DNA of 48,837 nucleotides from Prevotellaceae bacterium (GCA_031266015.1 JAISBU010000007.1:1-48837); one strand, 5' to 3'; shown: positions 1 through 8,383, counted from the first letter of the stretch. Notes: generated by a model from the letters alone, not told the origin. Numbers and translations are program-made.

Positions 1-1785
1 TTTTCGGCAACGCTCGCCATCAGCATCACGTTTTTCCCCTTCCTGTTCACGGTTACGGGAACTACACACGATTTTCTCGAATATTTCCCGTGGACAATCA
101 CCATTTCGCTCGGCATATCTTTGCTGGTGGCGATATTCGTCATTCCCGTCATGCAGTATGTGCTTATCCGCAAAGGAATAAAACAGGCGCAGGAAGAACG
201 CCGGCTGCAGGGCAAACGGGAGCGGCGCAGCATTCTTGATTACGTGCAAACCGGCTACGAAAAGCTGCTGACAACCGTTTTCCGTTTCCCCAAAACGACT
301 ATGGGTGTTGCGCTGGCAAGCATCATCGGCGGCGTCGCACTGTTTAGCACGCTTCCGCAACGCATGATGCCAGTTGCCGAGCGCGACCAGTTCGCCGTCG
401 AAATTTACCTGCCGCAGGGCAGTCCGCTCGAAAAAACCGCCGCCGTGTGCGACAGCATGGAGCACATTCTCCGGCGCGACCCGCGCGTGAAATCCGTGAC
501 CGCATTTATCGGCGAAAGTTCGCCGCGCTTCCACATCGTATACGCACCCAACATGCCCTCGAAAGCCTACGGGCAGTTCATCGTAAACACCGTTTCCAAC
601 AAGGCTACCGAAGCGCTGCTCGACGACTACACCAACCGTTACGCCTTCTATTTCCCCGAAGCGTACGTGAAGTTCAAGCAACTGGATTTTCAAGTGTCGG
701 AAGCCCCCGTTGAGGTGCGCCTGATTGGCGACAACCTCGACGAGCTCAAGCAGCAAGCCGGAAAGCTGACGGACTACCTCCACGCACAGGACGGCTATCT
801 TTGGGTGCGCACCAGTTTTGACGAACCGCTTGCGGGCGCTAAAATAGAATTAAATCCTTCGGAAGCCGGCAGGCTGGGCATTCAAAAAGCAATGGTTTCG
901 ATGGGCGTCGCCGCGGAACTGACCGGCAGCAACATCACCACGCTGTGGGAAGGCGATTACGCCCTGCCCGTCCGGATTAAACCCGAAAACACCAAGCCTG
1001 TTTTCGGCGACGTCGGCGATGTGCAGGTGTCAGGTTTGTTTGGTGCGAGCGTCCCCCTGCGGCAAGTGGCGAGCATCACGCCCGAATGGAACGAGGGACA
1101 GATAACACACCGAATAGGTATGCGCACATTGAGCGTGTTTGCCGATTTGAAACGGGATGAAAATGTGGCGGCGGCATACGAGAGGCTGTACCGTTTCATG
1201 GATGAACAAATCGTCCCGCACCTGCCCGCCGGCGTGAGTTATGAATACGGCGGTCAGCCCGAACTCGAAGCAGAAATCGTGGTGCCTATGGTAAAAGCGA
1301 TAGGAATGGCGCTGATAATTATTTTTATGATTTTAGTATTTCACTGCGGTAAAGTCAGCCGCGCGACGCTCATCATGTCCTCAACGCTGCTCAGCCTGTT
1401 TGGCGCAGCATTCGGGATATGGGCGCTGGGCATTGAATTTAGCGTCACCGCCATGCTGGGCATCGTGGGGCTTATCGGCATCATTGTCCGCAACGGTATC
1501 ATCATGTTCGACTACCTTGAAAAGCTGCGTAAAGAACAGGGCATGACGGTGCGCTCCGCCGCCTTTGAAGCGGGCAAACGCCGGATGCGCCCGATATTCC
1601 TCACTTCGGCGGCAGCGTCGATGGGCGTGCTGCCGATGATTATCAGCCGAAGCCTCTTTTGGAGTCCGCTGGGTACGGTGATTTTCTTCGGCACGATGAT
1701 TTCCATGATACTGGTGCTAACCGTGCTGCCGGTGGCATACTGGCTGCTCTTCAGGAAAGAAGACGTAACAATGATTAGTGATTAA
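1..1785 (+). CDS. RND family efflux transporter permease (AcrB/MexF-like), 3' part
   Basis: The reading frame is open from the first base of the window, so the 5' part of the gene lies outside it. The visible 594 codons match the second half of an RND inner-membrane pump. A membrane helix at the left edge is followed by a helix near GGVALFSTLPQRMMP, a large periplasmic porter/docking region, and then the closing set of helices from about IGMALIIIFMILVF to VLPVAYWLLF. The motif GIIVRNGIIMFDYLEKLR is typical of the last transmembrane bundle. Such pumps export drugs or metabolites by proton antiport, together with a membrane-fusion protein and TolC. The TolC-family gene starts 17 bp downstream, so the two form one operon. 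The gene is GC-rich compared with the island that follows. Confidence 0.93.
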   Translation, partial: FSATLAISITFFPFLFTVTGTTHDFLEYFPWTITISLGISLLVAIFVIPVMQYVLIRKGIKQAQEERRLQGKRERRSILDYVQTGYEKLLTTVFRFPKTTMGVALASIIGGVALFSTLPQRMMPVAERDQFAVEIYLPQGSPLEKTAAVCDSMEHILRRDPRVKSVTAFIGESSPRFHIVYAPNMPSKAYGQFIVNTVSNKATEALLDDYTNRYAFYFPEAYVKFKQLDFQVSEAPVEVRLIGDNLDELKQQAGKLTDYLHAQDGYLWVRTSFDEPLAGAKIELNPSEAGRLGIQKAMVSMGVAAELTGSNITTLWEGDYALPVRIKPENTKPVFGDVGDVQVSGLFGASVPLRQVASITPEWNEGQITHRIGMRTLSVFADLKRDENVAAAYERLYRFMDEQIVPHLPAGVSYEYGGQPELEAEIVVPMVKAIGMALIIIFMILVFHCGKVSRATLIMSSTLLSLFGAAFGIWALGIEFSVTAMLGIVGLIGIIVRNGIIMFDYLEKLRKEQGMTVRSAAFEAGKRRMRPIFLTSAAASMGVLPMIISRSLFWSPLGTVIFFGTMISMILVLTVLPVAYWLLFRKEDVTMISD

Positions 1786-1802
1786 CGATTAATGATTACA
1801 AG

Positions 1803-3113
1803 ATGATGATGAAAAATAATATCATAACCGTTCTCATCCTACTCCTGACCGTTTATCAGGTGCGGGCGCAGGAAGTGTACACGCTGGAAAAATGCAAACA
1901 AATGGCGATAGAAAATAACGCCAAGGCAAAAAACAGCCGGCTGGCAGTCGAAGCGGCAACGCAGACAAAAAAGGAAGCCTTCACCCGCTATTTCCCTGAA
2001 ATCAGCGCTACCGGCATCGGCATGATGAACGAAAAACCCTTGCTGACAACTACCGTGCAAACCGGCAATCCCGACCAGCCCACCGCCGAAGTCGGCATGA
2101 TAAAAAACGGCATTATCGGCGCAGTAATGGCGATGCAGCCGCTCTTTGTCGGCGGACAGATTGTCAACGGCAACCGGCTGGCGAAGGCAGGGCTGGAAGT
2201 GAGCCGCCTGCAACAGCAGTTGTCCGACGACGAAGTCCTGCTCAAAACCGAGCAGTATTACTGGCAGCTCGTCTCGATGAAGGAAAAGTTGAAAACCATT
2301 GCCGAAGCCGAAACGCTGCTTGCACGTGTCCGCCACGACGTAAGCCTTGCTGTGGAGGCAGGCTTAACGGTCAAGACCGATTTGCTGCGCATCGAACTTG
2401 AGCAAAACAAACTTCAGCGCAACCGCCTCAAAGCCGAAAACGGGTTAGCCCTGCTTAAAATGAGTATGGTGCAGCACATCGGCGCCCCGTCCGACGCTTT
2501 TGACGTGGCTCCTCTCCCATCCGACGCCCTGCCGCAGCCTGCGGAATATTTTGTCAATCACAACGACGCCCTGCCGCAACTTGCCACGTACCGGCTGCTG
2601 GAAAAGAGCGTGAACGTAGCCGAATTGCAGGTGAAAATGAAAATCGGCGAAACCCTTCCAATGGTTGCGGTAGGCGCAACGTACAACTACATGAAATTCG
2701 ACGGCGGCAAACCCACCGAAATGAAAGATAACTTCGGGATGTTGCTGGCAACGGTATCCGTGCCGATTTCGGGCTGGTGGGGCGGCTCGCACGCCATCAA
2801 AAAGAAACGCTTGGAAGTGCAGCAAGCCATCAACACCCGTCAGGAAACCGAAGACTTGCTGTTAACGCAAATGCAGCACCTCCGCAACGCCGTAACGGAA
2901 GCTTATCAGCAGACCTTGCTGGCACAGGAATCCATCGCTGTAGCCGAAGAGAACGTCCGCCAGAACGAAGACCATTATAAGGCAGGCGTATCCATCCTCT
3001 CCGACCTGCTCGACGCCCAAAGCCTCCTCCAGCAAACCCGCGACCAGTACACGGAAGCGGCAACGGGGTACTTTATGAAACTGTCGGAATACAAAAAGGC
3101 GACGGGAAGGTGA
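1803..3113 (+). CDS. TolC family outer membrane efflux protein
   Basis: This 436-residue protein has a signal peptide (hydrophobic core IITVLILLLTVYQVRA, cleaved before QEVYTLEKC). Two long helical halves follow, typical of outer-membrane efflux proteins: YTLEKCKQMAIENNAKAKNSRLAVEAA at the start, and AEENVRQNEDHYKAGVSIL with SDLLDAQSLLQQTRDQY near the end. It should form the outer-membrane channel for the RND pump encoded 17 bp upstream. ATG at 1803 is the first of three consecutive Met codons; the exact start among them is uncertain. Its last 20 codons are found again as a diverged fragment at 4829-4893, and the SDLLDAQS region again in reverse at 15588-15657. Confidence 0.93.
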   Translation: MMMKNNIITVLILLLTVYQVRAQEVYTLEKCKQMAIENNAKAKNSRLAVEAATQTKKEAFTRYFPEISATGIGMMNEKPLLTTTVQTGNPDQPTAEVGMIKNGIIGAVMAMQPLFVGGQIVNGNRLAKAGLEVSRLQQQLSDDEVLLKTEQYYWQLVSMKEKLKTIAEAETLLARVRHDVSLAVEAGLTVKTDLLRIELEQNKLQRNRLKAENGLALLKMSMVQHIGAPSDAFDVAPLPSDALPQPAEYFVNHNDALPQLATYRLLEKSVNVAELQVKMKIGETLPMVAVGATYNYMKFDGGKPTEMKDNFGMLLATVSVPISGWWGGSHAIKKKRLEVQQAINTRQETEDLLLTQMQHLRNAVTEAYQQTLLAQESIAVAEENVRQNEDHYKAGVSILSDLLDAQSLLQQTRDQYTEAATGYFMKLSEYKKATGR

Positions 3114-3245
3114 GGGACGCCATGAAAAGCGAAAATAATTTGGTTCAAAAAAATCTTTTTTCTTCGACTTGTGTAAAATGTCCAAAATTTTACCGTAATT
3201 TGCACTTCATGCTTGTAATCGCAAATAAATGATAGAATAAAGGAT

Positions 3246-4424
3246 ATGATACGGCAAATTGAATACAATTATATCGAAGCTATCAAGGCCATCAAACAAG
3301 CCATACTGCAAAGCCGTTATAAAGCGGCGATGTTAGCCAATCGTGAAATGCTGATGCTCTATTTTGGCGTTGGCGAATATATTTCAAAAAACAGTCGTGA
3401 AGGTTCGTGGGGGACAAATGCTATTGAGGTAATTTCAGCACAACTTCAACAAGAATTGCCGGGTTTGAAAGGTTTTTCAGCTACCAGTTTAAAGAAAATG
3501 CGAACTTTTTATGAAGCATGGGAGAAGACATTTTCAAATCGTCCGTTATCAACGGACGAAATGGCAGAACATAATCTTTTAGCCACGATTGAGGCTGATA
3601 CGGATTCTACTAAAATACAGCAATACAATGACAATGAAATAATTACAAATCATCAGTTAATAACGGACGATTTGACGCCTGATAATTTAGACTTCTTTCT
3701 AAGAGTTGGTTTTACCCATCATTACGAGATTGTACTAAAAACGAGTTCATTAGATGAGCGTCTTTTCTATATTCAGAAATGTGCTGCCGAATTTTGGAGT
3801 GTGGAAAAATTACAATATAACATCAAGAGCAATCTCTATTCAAAACAGGGAAGTATTATAAACAACTTTGCCAAAACAATTTCGGAAGCTGATTTCAGAG
3901 GCAAGGCTCTGCGTTCATTTAAGGATGAATATCTACTTGATTTCATCAATATAGAAGACCCTGACGAAGTAGACGAGCGAGTATTTGAAAATGAAATTGT
4001 GCTTAATATTAAAAAGTTTATCATGGCATTGGGCGGTGATTTCTCCTTTATGGGCAATCAATATCGAATTGTAGTAGATGAAAAAGAATACTTCATGGAT
4101 TTGCTGTTTTTCAATAGAAAACTTCAAAGTTTAGTTGCTATAGAACTTAAGCGAGGTGATTTCAAACCCGAATATGTTGGCAAACTGAATTTCTATCTTT
4201 CAGCGCTTGATGAGTATGTAAAGATGCCACATGAAAATCCATCTATTGGCATTGTTTTATGTAAATCACAAAGAGAAAAAACGGTAGAATTTGCCTTTCG
4301 GGACACTTCAAAACCTATGGGCGTTGCTATTTATCGTACTGCAGAAGAGTTGCCTCCGGAATATAAAGGTATTTTGCCGGACGCCGATAAGTTGAAAGAA
4401 TTAATGGATAATAGCCACTCCTGA
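3246..4424 (+). CDS. DUF1016 / PDDEXK nuclease domain protein (YhcG family)
   Basis: The 392-residue product has the two-part layout of the YhcG family. An N-terminal DUF1016 helical region contains YFGVGEYISKNSREGSWG and the helix-turn-helix-like GFSATSLKKMRTFYEAW. The C-terminal PD-(D/E)XK fold shows FMDLLFFNRKLQSLVAIELKRGDF, with the catalytic Asp and the ELK pair, then YVGKLNFYLSALD. Family members are linked to restriction-like defence or DNA repair; the exact substrate is not known. The gene is much more AT-rich than the tolC gene before it and shares no operon logic with it. It begins the accessory island. A TAATTTG element at 3196-3202 may serve as promoter. Confidence 0.88.
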   Translation: MIRQIEYNYIEAIKAIKQAILQSRYKAAMLANREMLMLYFGVGEYISKNSREGSWGTNAIEVISAQLQQELPGLKGFSATSLKKMRTFYEAWEKTFSNRPLSTDEMAEHNLLATIEADTDSTKIQQYNDNEIITNHQLITDDLTPDNLDFFLRVGFTHHYEIVLKTSSLDERLFYIQKCAAEFWSVEKLQYNIKSNLYSKQGSIINNFAKTISEADFRGKALRSFKDEYLLDFINIEDPDEVDERVFENEIVLNIKKFIMALGGDFSFMGNQYRIVVDEKEYFMDLLFFNRKLQSLVAIELKRGDFKPEYVGKLNFYLSALDEYVKMPHENPSIGIVLCKSQREKTVEFAFRDTSKPMGVAIYRTAEELPPEYKGILPDADKLKELMDNSHS

Positions 4425-4451
4425 TTTTGATTTCCCCCGACCAAAGGGATT

Positions 4452-4856
4452 ATGAATATAGAAGAATTACGCGAACATTGTCTTGCAGTGAAGGGAGCCG
4501 TCGAATGTATGCCATTCGACGAAGATACTATGGTTTACAAAGTAATGGGAAAAATGTTTGCCTTTTTTCCCCTCACGCCGAAAGAAGGCGAGTTTTGGGT
4601 GAATATGAAATGCCATCCTGATAAATCCGTTCATTTGAGGGAGCATTATCAAGGGATTATCCCCGGGTACCATTCCGACAAGAGATATTGGATTACGGTA
4701 TATATTCAAAGTGATGTTCCCGACCGCCTGATTGTGGAACTGATTACCCATTCCGTCGAGGAAGTAATAAAAAAACTTCCTAAATATAAAAGGATTGCAT
4801 ATCAAGAATCAAAGCAGGAAGAAAATAGCACGGAAGCGGCAACGGGCATTTCATGA
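4452..4856 (+). CDS. MmcQ/YjbR family DNA-binding protein with a tail read from a tolC remnant
   Basis: The product (134 residues) is a YjbR/CyaY-like single domain. MNIEELREHCLAVKGAVE, the VYKVMGKMFAFF strand and the HPDKSVHLREHY and KRYWITVYI segments are all typical; the family usually ends soon after the helix SVEEVIKKLPK. The function of the family is poorly defined. The gene starts 27 bp after the DUF1016 nuclease gene. The last codons, TEAATGIS, are not native. From about 4829 the DNA is a diverged copy of the tolC 3' end, and a one-base deletion makes the frame stop at 4856. So the gene was joined to the 3' end of a tolC paralogue and captured a stop codon there. Confidence 0.85.
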   Translation: MNIEELREHCLAVKGAVECMPFDEDTMVYKVMGKMFAFFPLTPKEGEFWVNMKCHPDKSVHLREHYQGIIPGYHSDKRYWITVYIQSDVPDRLIVELITHSVEEVIKKLPKYKRIAYQESKQEENSTEAATGIS

Positions 4857-4896
4857 AGTTGGCGGAATATAAGAAGACGACAGGGAGATGAGGGAT
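4829..4896 (+). pseudogene. tolC 3'-end remnant
   Basis: This stretch aligns with the last 20 codons and the stop of the tolC gene (3052-3117). With one missing base restored it reads TEAATGHFMKLAEYKKTTGR-stop, against TEAATGYFMKLSEYKKATGR-stop in the intact gene. By eye about 14 of 71 positions differ, so it comes from a paralogue rather than a fresh duplication. It is fused to the end of the YjbR gene. Confidence 0.75.
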
Positions 4897-4904
4897 GCTA
4901 CCCG

Positions 4905-5504
4905 TTAACGTGACAAAATCTCTTTCGCAAATTTTGCTACTGTAAGCCGATGCACTCCCAAAATCCGCGCAATAGCCGATTTGGATACCTTTTTGTCTAA
5001 CAAGGTCTTTATCTCTACTTCTTTGCCTGTGAGTTTCGTGACCTTCGATTTGCTGCCTTTGGGACGACCGAGCACGACGCCTTCAGCGCGTTTTCGGGCA
5101 AGGGCTTCTTTGGTGCGCTGGGAAATGAGATTGCGTTCAATTTCGGCGGATAAGCCGAAGGCAAAGGCAAGGACTTTGGAGTTGATATCCCTGCCCAGAC
5201 GATAGTTGTCCTTGATTGTCCAAACCTGAATGTCGCGATTCATGCACTCGTTGAGGATGCCCATAATCATCAGTAAGTTTCTGCCCAAACGCGATAATTC
5301 CGAACAAATCAAAATATCTTCCTTCTTCATTTTTTTGAGTAGCTTGCCGAGTTTTCTTTCCTGAACCGTTTTTGTCCCCGAAATGGTTTCTTCAATCCAT
5401 TTGTCCACTACCATTACGCTTTTATCGCAAAATTGATTGATTTCAAAGCGCTGATTCTCTACTGTTTGTCTGTCGGTGCTTACCCGAATGTAACCGTAAA
5501 CCAT
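4905..5504 (-). CDS. Serine recombinase / DNA invertase (Mpi-like)
   Basis: The 199-residue protein is a small serine site-specific recombinase. The resolvase domain has the nucleophile Ser9 in YGYIRVSTDRQ, the arginine motif LSRLGRN and the long E-helix LAFAFGLSAEIERNLISQRTKEALARKRAEG. A short GRPKGSKS hinge leads to a helix-turn-helix (VSKSAIARILGVHRLTVAKFAKEIL). This is the size and layout of the Hin/Gin/Mpi invertases; Mpi is the master invertase that flips promoters in Bacteroides. It is read away from the TRD cassette at 5581, with a perfect AT-rich palindrome in the 76-bp gap. Its position beside a detached recognition domain suggests it inverts or moves specificity cassettes, but no recombination site was proven. 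Confidence 0.9.
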   Translation of the reverse strand: MVYGYIRVSTDRQTVENQRFEINQFCDKSVMVVDKWIEETISGTKTVQERKLGKLLKKMKKEDILICSELSRLGRNLLMIMGILNECMNRDIQVWTIKDNYRLGRDINSKVLAFAFGLSAEIERNLISQRTKEALARKRAEGVVLGRPKGSKSKVTKLTGKEVEIKTLLDKKVSKSAIARILGVHRLTVAKFAKEILSR

Positions 5505-5553
5505 GCTGTTTTCTTGTTTAAATTATATAATATTAAATTTTTAAAGCGACAAA

Positions 5554-5577
5554 AATAGTATATTTTTATATACTATT
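5554..5577. promoter_or_regulatory. Perfect AT-rich palindrome between the divergent invertase and TRD cassette
   Basis: AATAGTATAT, then TTTT, then ATATACTATT: two perfect 10-bp arms around a 4-base spacer, ending 3 bp before the ATG of the cassette. It may be an operator for the invertase gene, a hairpin, or part of a recombination site. The sequence alone does not decide. Confidence 0.55.
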
Positions 5578-5580
5578 ATT

Positions 5581-6432
5581 ATGTACGGTTTTTCCAGCGT
5601 TTTTGTTAGGCAAAACGCCGAAAGCTGTAAATTCGGAACGGAAAGCTGGGTGATTCTCTCGCCTATAGAGCAACGCATAAAGGCTAAAATAGAGGCTGTT
5701 GGTACGCCGCTGAAGGAGTGGGATATTAATATTTATCGCGGTATTTTGACAGGATATAATGAAGCGTTTATCATTGACGGCAATAAGAAAGACGAATTGA
5801 TTGCCGAAGACCCAAAAAGTGAAGAAATTATACGACCATTACTCAGAGGGCGAGATATTAAAAGATACAGTTATCAATTTGCTGATTTATACTTAATTAC
5901 AACATTTCCAAGCCTTAAAATAGATATTGAACAATATCCGGCTGTAAAACAACATCTTATGAACTTTGGCTATGACCGACTGAAACAGACAGGCGAAGCA
6001 GGAGCAAGGAAAAAGACTAATAATCAATGGTTTGAAACACAAGACCCGATAAGTTATTGGGAGGATTTAGATAGGCAAAAAATCGTATGGAAACGAGTAG
6101 GTTCAATTCTTCGATTTTGTTATGACGAAAAGAAGCATACAGTTCTTGATAGTACATGTTTTGCAACAGGAGAGAACCTGCAATATTTGGTTGGTGTATT
6201 AAATTCTAAATTGGGAAACTATATGCTACAAGATTCTCCTAAAACAGGAACTGGTGATTTATTGATTAGTGTTCAAGCAGTTGAACCACTTAAAATACCT
6301 ATACCTGATGCAAAAATCAAACAACAAATAGAAAGATTGTTACAGGCAGAAGAATACGGAGCAATTGACAAATTGATATATGAGTTATACGGACTTGAAA
6401 ACGAAGAAATTGAATTTATTGAAAGCATATAA
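5581..6432 (+). CDS. TaqI-like C-terminal specificity domain protein: detached TRD cassette of a Type IIG enzyme
   Basis: The 283-residue frame is the C-terminal target-recognition part of a Type IIG (Eco57I/TaqI-like) restriction-methylase and has no methylase or nuclease domain. Its first 80 residues repeat the end of the large enzyme at 15743-18829. SPIEQRIKAKIEAVGTPL is identical and DINIYRGILTGYNEAF is shared, at about 85% nucleotide identity over some 207 bp. It then continues with LLRGRDIKRYSYQF, where the large gene breaks off. The rest (ATGENLQYLVGVLNSKLGNYML and IPIPDAKIKQQIERLL) is the usual end of such enzymes. The match begins at AGCGTTTTTGTTAG, 14 bp inside the frame, so the ATG is probably accidental and the cassette silent. 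The invertase gene lies immediately upstream in the opposite direction. Confidence 0.85.
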   Translation: MYGFSSVFVRQNAESCKFGTESWVILSPIEQRIKAKIEAVGTPLKEWDINIYRGILTGYNEAFIIDGNKKDELIAEDPKSEEIIRPLLRGRDIKRYSYQFADLYLITTFPSLKIDIEQYPAVKQHLMNFGYDRLKQTGEAGARKKTNNQWFETQDPISYWEDLDRQKIVWKRVGSILRFCYDEKKHTVLDSTCFATGENLQYLVGVLNSKLGNYMLQDSPKTGTGDLLISVQAVEPLKIPIPDAKIKQQIERLLQAEEYGAIDKLIYELYGLENEEIEFIESI

Positions 6433-6436
6433 AGTC

Positions 6437-6466
6437 TTGTTGATTAAAAACAATTTTGTACTTTTG
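6437..6466 (+). promoter_or_regulatory. Bacteroidota promoter for mntA-hepT
   Basis: TTG at 6437-6439, a 19-nt spacer and TACTTTTG at 6459-6466 match the -33 TTG / -7 TAnnTTTG promoter of this phylum, 22 bp ahead of the mntA ATG. Confidence 0.6.
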
Positions 6467-6488
6467 CAAATAAAAAAGATATTGTGTC

Positions 6489-6782
6489 ATGGATACTAAA
6501 ATGTTGAACGATATTATTACCGTATTAGACAAGTCTCCTGTTGAGAAAGGTTGGCTATTTGGCTCTTTTGCCCGAAACGAGGAAGACAGCCAAAGCGATA
6601 TTGATATGCTGATACGTTTCAGCCCAAACGAAAAAATCACACTTTTTCGTTATGGAGGCATTGTTTATAATTTAGAGCAAATTACAGGCCGAAAAGTGGA
6701 TTTGGTTGAGGAGGGAATGTTGCAGTCATTTGCACTTGAAACTGCCGAAAAAGATAAAGTATTGATTTATGAGAAGTCCTGA
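6489..6782 (+). CDS. mntA: MntA-type minimal nucleotidyltransferase antitoxin
   Basis: This 97-residue protein is a minimal nucleotidyltransferase. The signature GSX10DXD is complete: GSFARNEEDSQSDIDML. In the type VII toxin-antitoxin system, MntA neutralises HepT by adding AMP to a tyrosine close to the HepT active site. The next gene, overlapping by 14 bp, encodes the matching HepT, which supports this role over other nucleotidyltransferases. The pair has its own promoter at 6437-6466. It is bounded on the left by a forward TRD cassette and on the right by an inverted TRD tail. Confidence 0.9.
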   Translation: MDTKMLNDIITVLDKSPVEKGWLFGSFARNEEDSQSDIDMLIRFSPNEKITLFRYGGIVYNLEQITGRKVDLVEEGMLQSFALETAEKDKVLIYEKS

Positions 6783-7104
6783 ACAAGATAGAGAACGAAT
6801 AAAACATATTCTCGAAGCAATTGAAAATATTCTGAACTTTACGGAAAGATGTAGCTGCGAAGAATTTAGCTCCAATGTTATGTTGCGCCACGCTGTATTT
6901 CATAATTTTGTTATTATAGGCGAAGCTGCAAATTTACTCACAAAAGAATACAGAGAAGCAAAATCATCTATTAATTGGGGCGAAATTATTGGCATGAGGA
7001 ATTTTCTTGTCCACGGGTATTACACCGTGCAAAATCATATTATATGGCAAACCATCAAGGAAGATTTAATTCCACTGAAAGAAAAACTTACAAATAAACC
7101 TTAA
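6769..7104 (+). CDS. hepT: HepT-like ribonuclease toxin (DUF86)
   Basis: The 111-residue protein is a HEPN-fold ribonuclease. The catalytic RX4H motif is seen in MRNFLVHGYY, with the downstream Tyr that MntA would AMPylate. The N-terminal helices (RERIKHILEAIENILNF) and HAVFHNFVIIGEAANLL are typical of DUF86. It would cleave RNA, perhaps tRNA, when not blocked by MntA. Its start lies inside the last codons of mntA, which implies translational coupling. The stop codon is followed immediately, with no spacer, by the stop of an inverted TRD tail on the other strand. Confidence 0.9.
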   Translation: MRSPEQDRERIKHILEAIENILNFTERCSCEEFSSNVMLRHAVFHNFVIIGEAANLLTKEYREAKSSINWGEIIGMRNFLVHGYYTVQNHIIWQTIKEDLIPLKEKLTNKP

Positions 7105-7264
7105 TTATTGAATCTCAATAAATTCGATTTCTTCTTCTGTGAGTTTATATAAACCATAAACTATTTTGTCTATTTTGTCATATTCTTTAGTTTGTAATAT
7201 TTCTTCTATTTGTTGTTTCATTTCTGTATCAAATAAAGGTCCGTTTTTTAGTTTTGCAAATCTT
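7105..7264 (-). pseudogene. Inverted TRD tail of a Type IIG enzyme (remnant)
   Basis: Read on the minus strand, this region encodes FDTEMKQQIEEILQTKEYDK and then IDKIVYGLYKLTEEEIEFIE followed by a stop. This aligns with the end of the cassette at 5581-6432 (DAKIKQQIERLLQAEEYGAI, then IDKLIYELYGLENEEIEFIE). It is about 50 codons of a second, different recognition domain, and it lies in the opposite orientation. The upstream part is lost; on its left end it abuts the hepT stop codon. Together with the forward cassette it brackets mntA-hepT with imperfect inverted copies. Confidence 0.75.
7249..7256 (+). promoter_or_regulatory. Promoter -7 element for the ROK kinase gene
   Basis: TAGTTTTG matches the TAnnTTTG consensus, 57 bp ahead of the ATG at 7314. 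No clear -33 element was seen. It overlaps the edge of the inverted TRD remnant. Confidence 0.45.
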
Positions 7265-7313
7265 GTCTTGTACCCGAAATTTTAGTTTTTCTCACAATAT
7301 AAAACGTAACACT

Positions 7314-8324
7314 ATGAAGCAAGTTGTAGTTGGTATTGATGTCGGCGCTACATCAACCAAAATAGGTATCGTAGACAGAGAGGGGAATATTTTAGATGAA
7401 ACTTGTACGCCTACTCCGGTAAATACTTCGGGCGCTCGTCCGGAAGGTTTTGTGCTGCAGCTGCACGATACCATTACGGAGTTGCGCGGCACAATAAAAG
7501 AGGAGTACAAGATTTTGGCTATAGGTATTGGCGCCCCCAATGCTAACTACTATAAGGGAACCATTGAGTTTGCTACCAACCTGCCGTGGCAGAACGAGGT
7601 GGCTCCAATAGCAGAGCTGGTTTCTAAGTACTATCCGGGCATTCCTGTAAAGCTTACCAACGATGCCAATGCTGCTGCTTTGGGAGAGATGATTTACGGC
7701 GGCGCTCGTGGAATGAAAGATTTTATTTCTGTTACTTTGGGCACAGGCCTGGGAAGCGGCGTTATTTGCAATGGTGAGATGGTATACGGTTCCGATAGCT
7801 TTGCCGGAGAGCTGGGGCATATAACTATGGTTCCAAATGGTCGTAAATGTGGCTGTGGCCGTAAGGGCTGCCTGGAAACTTACGTTTCGGCAACAGGGCT
7901 TAAGCAAACTGCTTTTGAGGTAATGTCACGTCACTACTTTACCGAACCTAGCGCACTGAAAAAGCTTTCGTTTTTGGATATGACCTCTAAGGATATTGCC
8001 GATGCTGCCAATCAAGGCGATGAAATGGCGCTGGAGGTGTTTGACGAAACCGCAAAAATGCTGGCCTATGGCTTAACCAACGCTGTTGTGCTGACCAGCC
8101 CCGAGGCTATTTTTATTTACGGAGGTTTGGCCAAGGCCGGAGATTTACTTTTGACTCCTACGCGTAAATATTTGGATGCTCACATGCTGAAGAACTTCTG
8201 CAAGCGTGATGCTAAGGGCAATATCGTTCAGCAGGCTAACGTTAAGATTCTGCTTTCGGATCTTAACGATAAGAACGGAGCGGTATTGGGAGCAGCAGCA
8301 TTAGCGTGGAATGAGCAGAAGTAA
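7314..8324 (+). CDS. ROK family protein, probable glucokinase
   Basis: This 336-residue kinase starts at the ATG at 7314. An upstream extension to 7254 is possible in frame but lies over the promoter. The ROK fold is clear: the ATP phosphate loop GIDVGATSTKIGI, the second loop SVTLGTGLGSGVI, the zinc-binding CGCGRKGC motif followed by LETYVS, and YGGLAKAGD near the end. It should phosphorylate glucose or a related hexose and so feed glycolysis and the glycogen pathway encoded further on. A Rho-independent terminator follows at 8347. Gene composition is that of the core genome, in contrast with the island ending just upstream. Confidence 0.9.
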   Translation: MKQVVVGIDVGATSTKIGIVDREGNILDETCTPTPVNTSGARPEGFVLQLHDTITELRGTIKEEYKILAIGIGAPNANYYKGTIEFATNLPWQNEVAPIAELVSKYYPGIPVKLTNDANAAALGEMIYGGARGMKDFISVTLGTGLGSGVICNGEMVYGSDSFAGELGHITMVPNGRKCGCGRKGCLETYVSATGLKQTAFEVMSRHYFTEPSALKKLSFLDMTSKDIADAANQGDEMALEVFDETAKMLAYGLTNAVVLTSPEAIFIYGGLAKAGDLLLTPTRKYLDAHMLKNFCKRDAKGNIVQQANVKILLSDLNDKNGAVLGAAALAWNEQK

Positions 8325-8346
8325 GTATTTCTCTTATTTCATAACT

Positions 8347-8383
8347 AAAGGGCTGCTGATCGATTTTCAGTGGCTCTTTTTAT
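8347..8383 (+). terminator. Rho-independent terminator after the ROK gene
   Basis: AAAGGGCTGCTGA and TCAGTGGCTCTTT form a 13-bp stem with wobble pairs around a short loop, followed by TTTTATTT. Confidence 0.65.
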
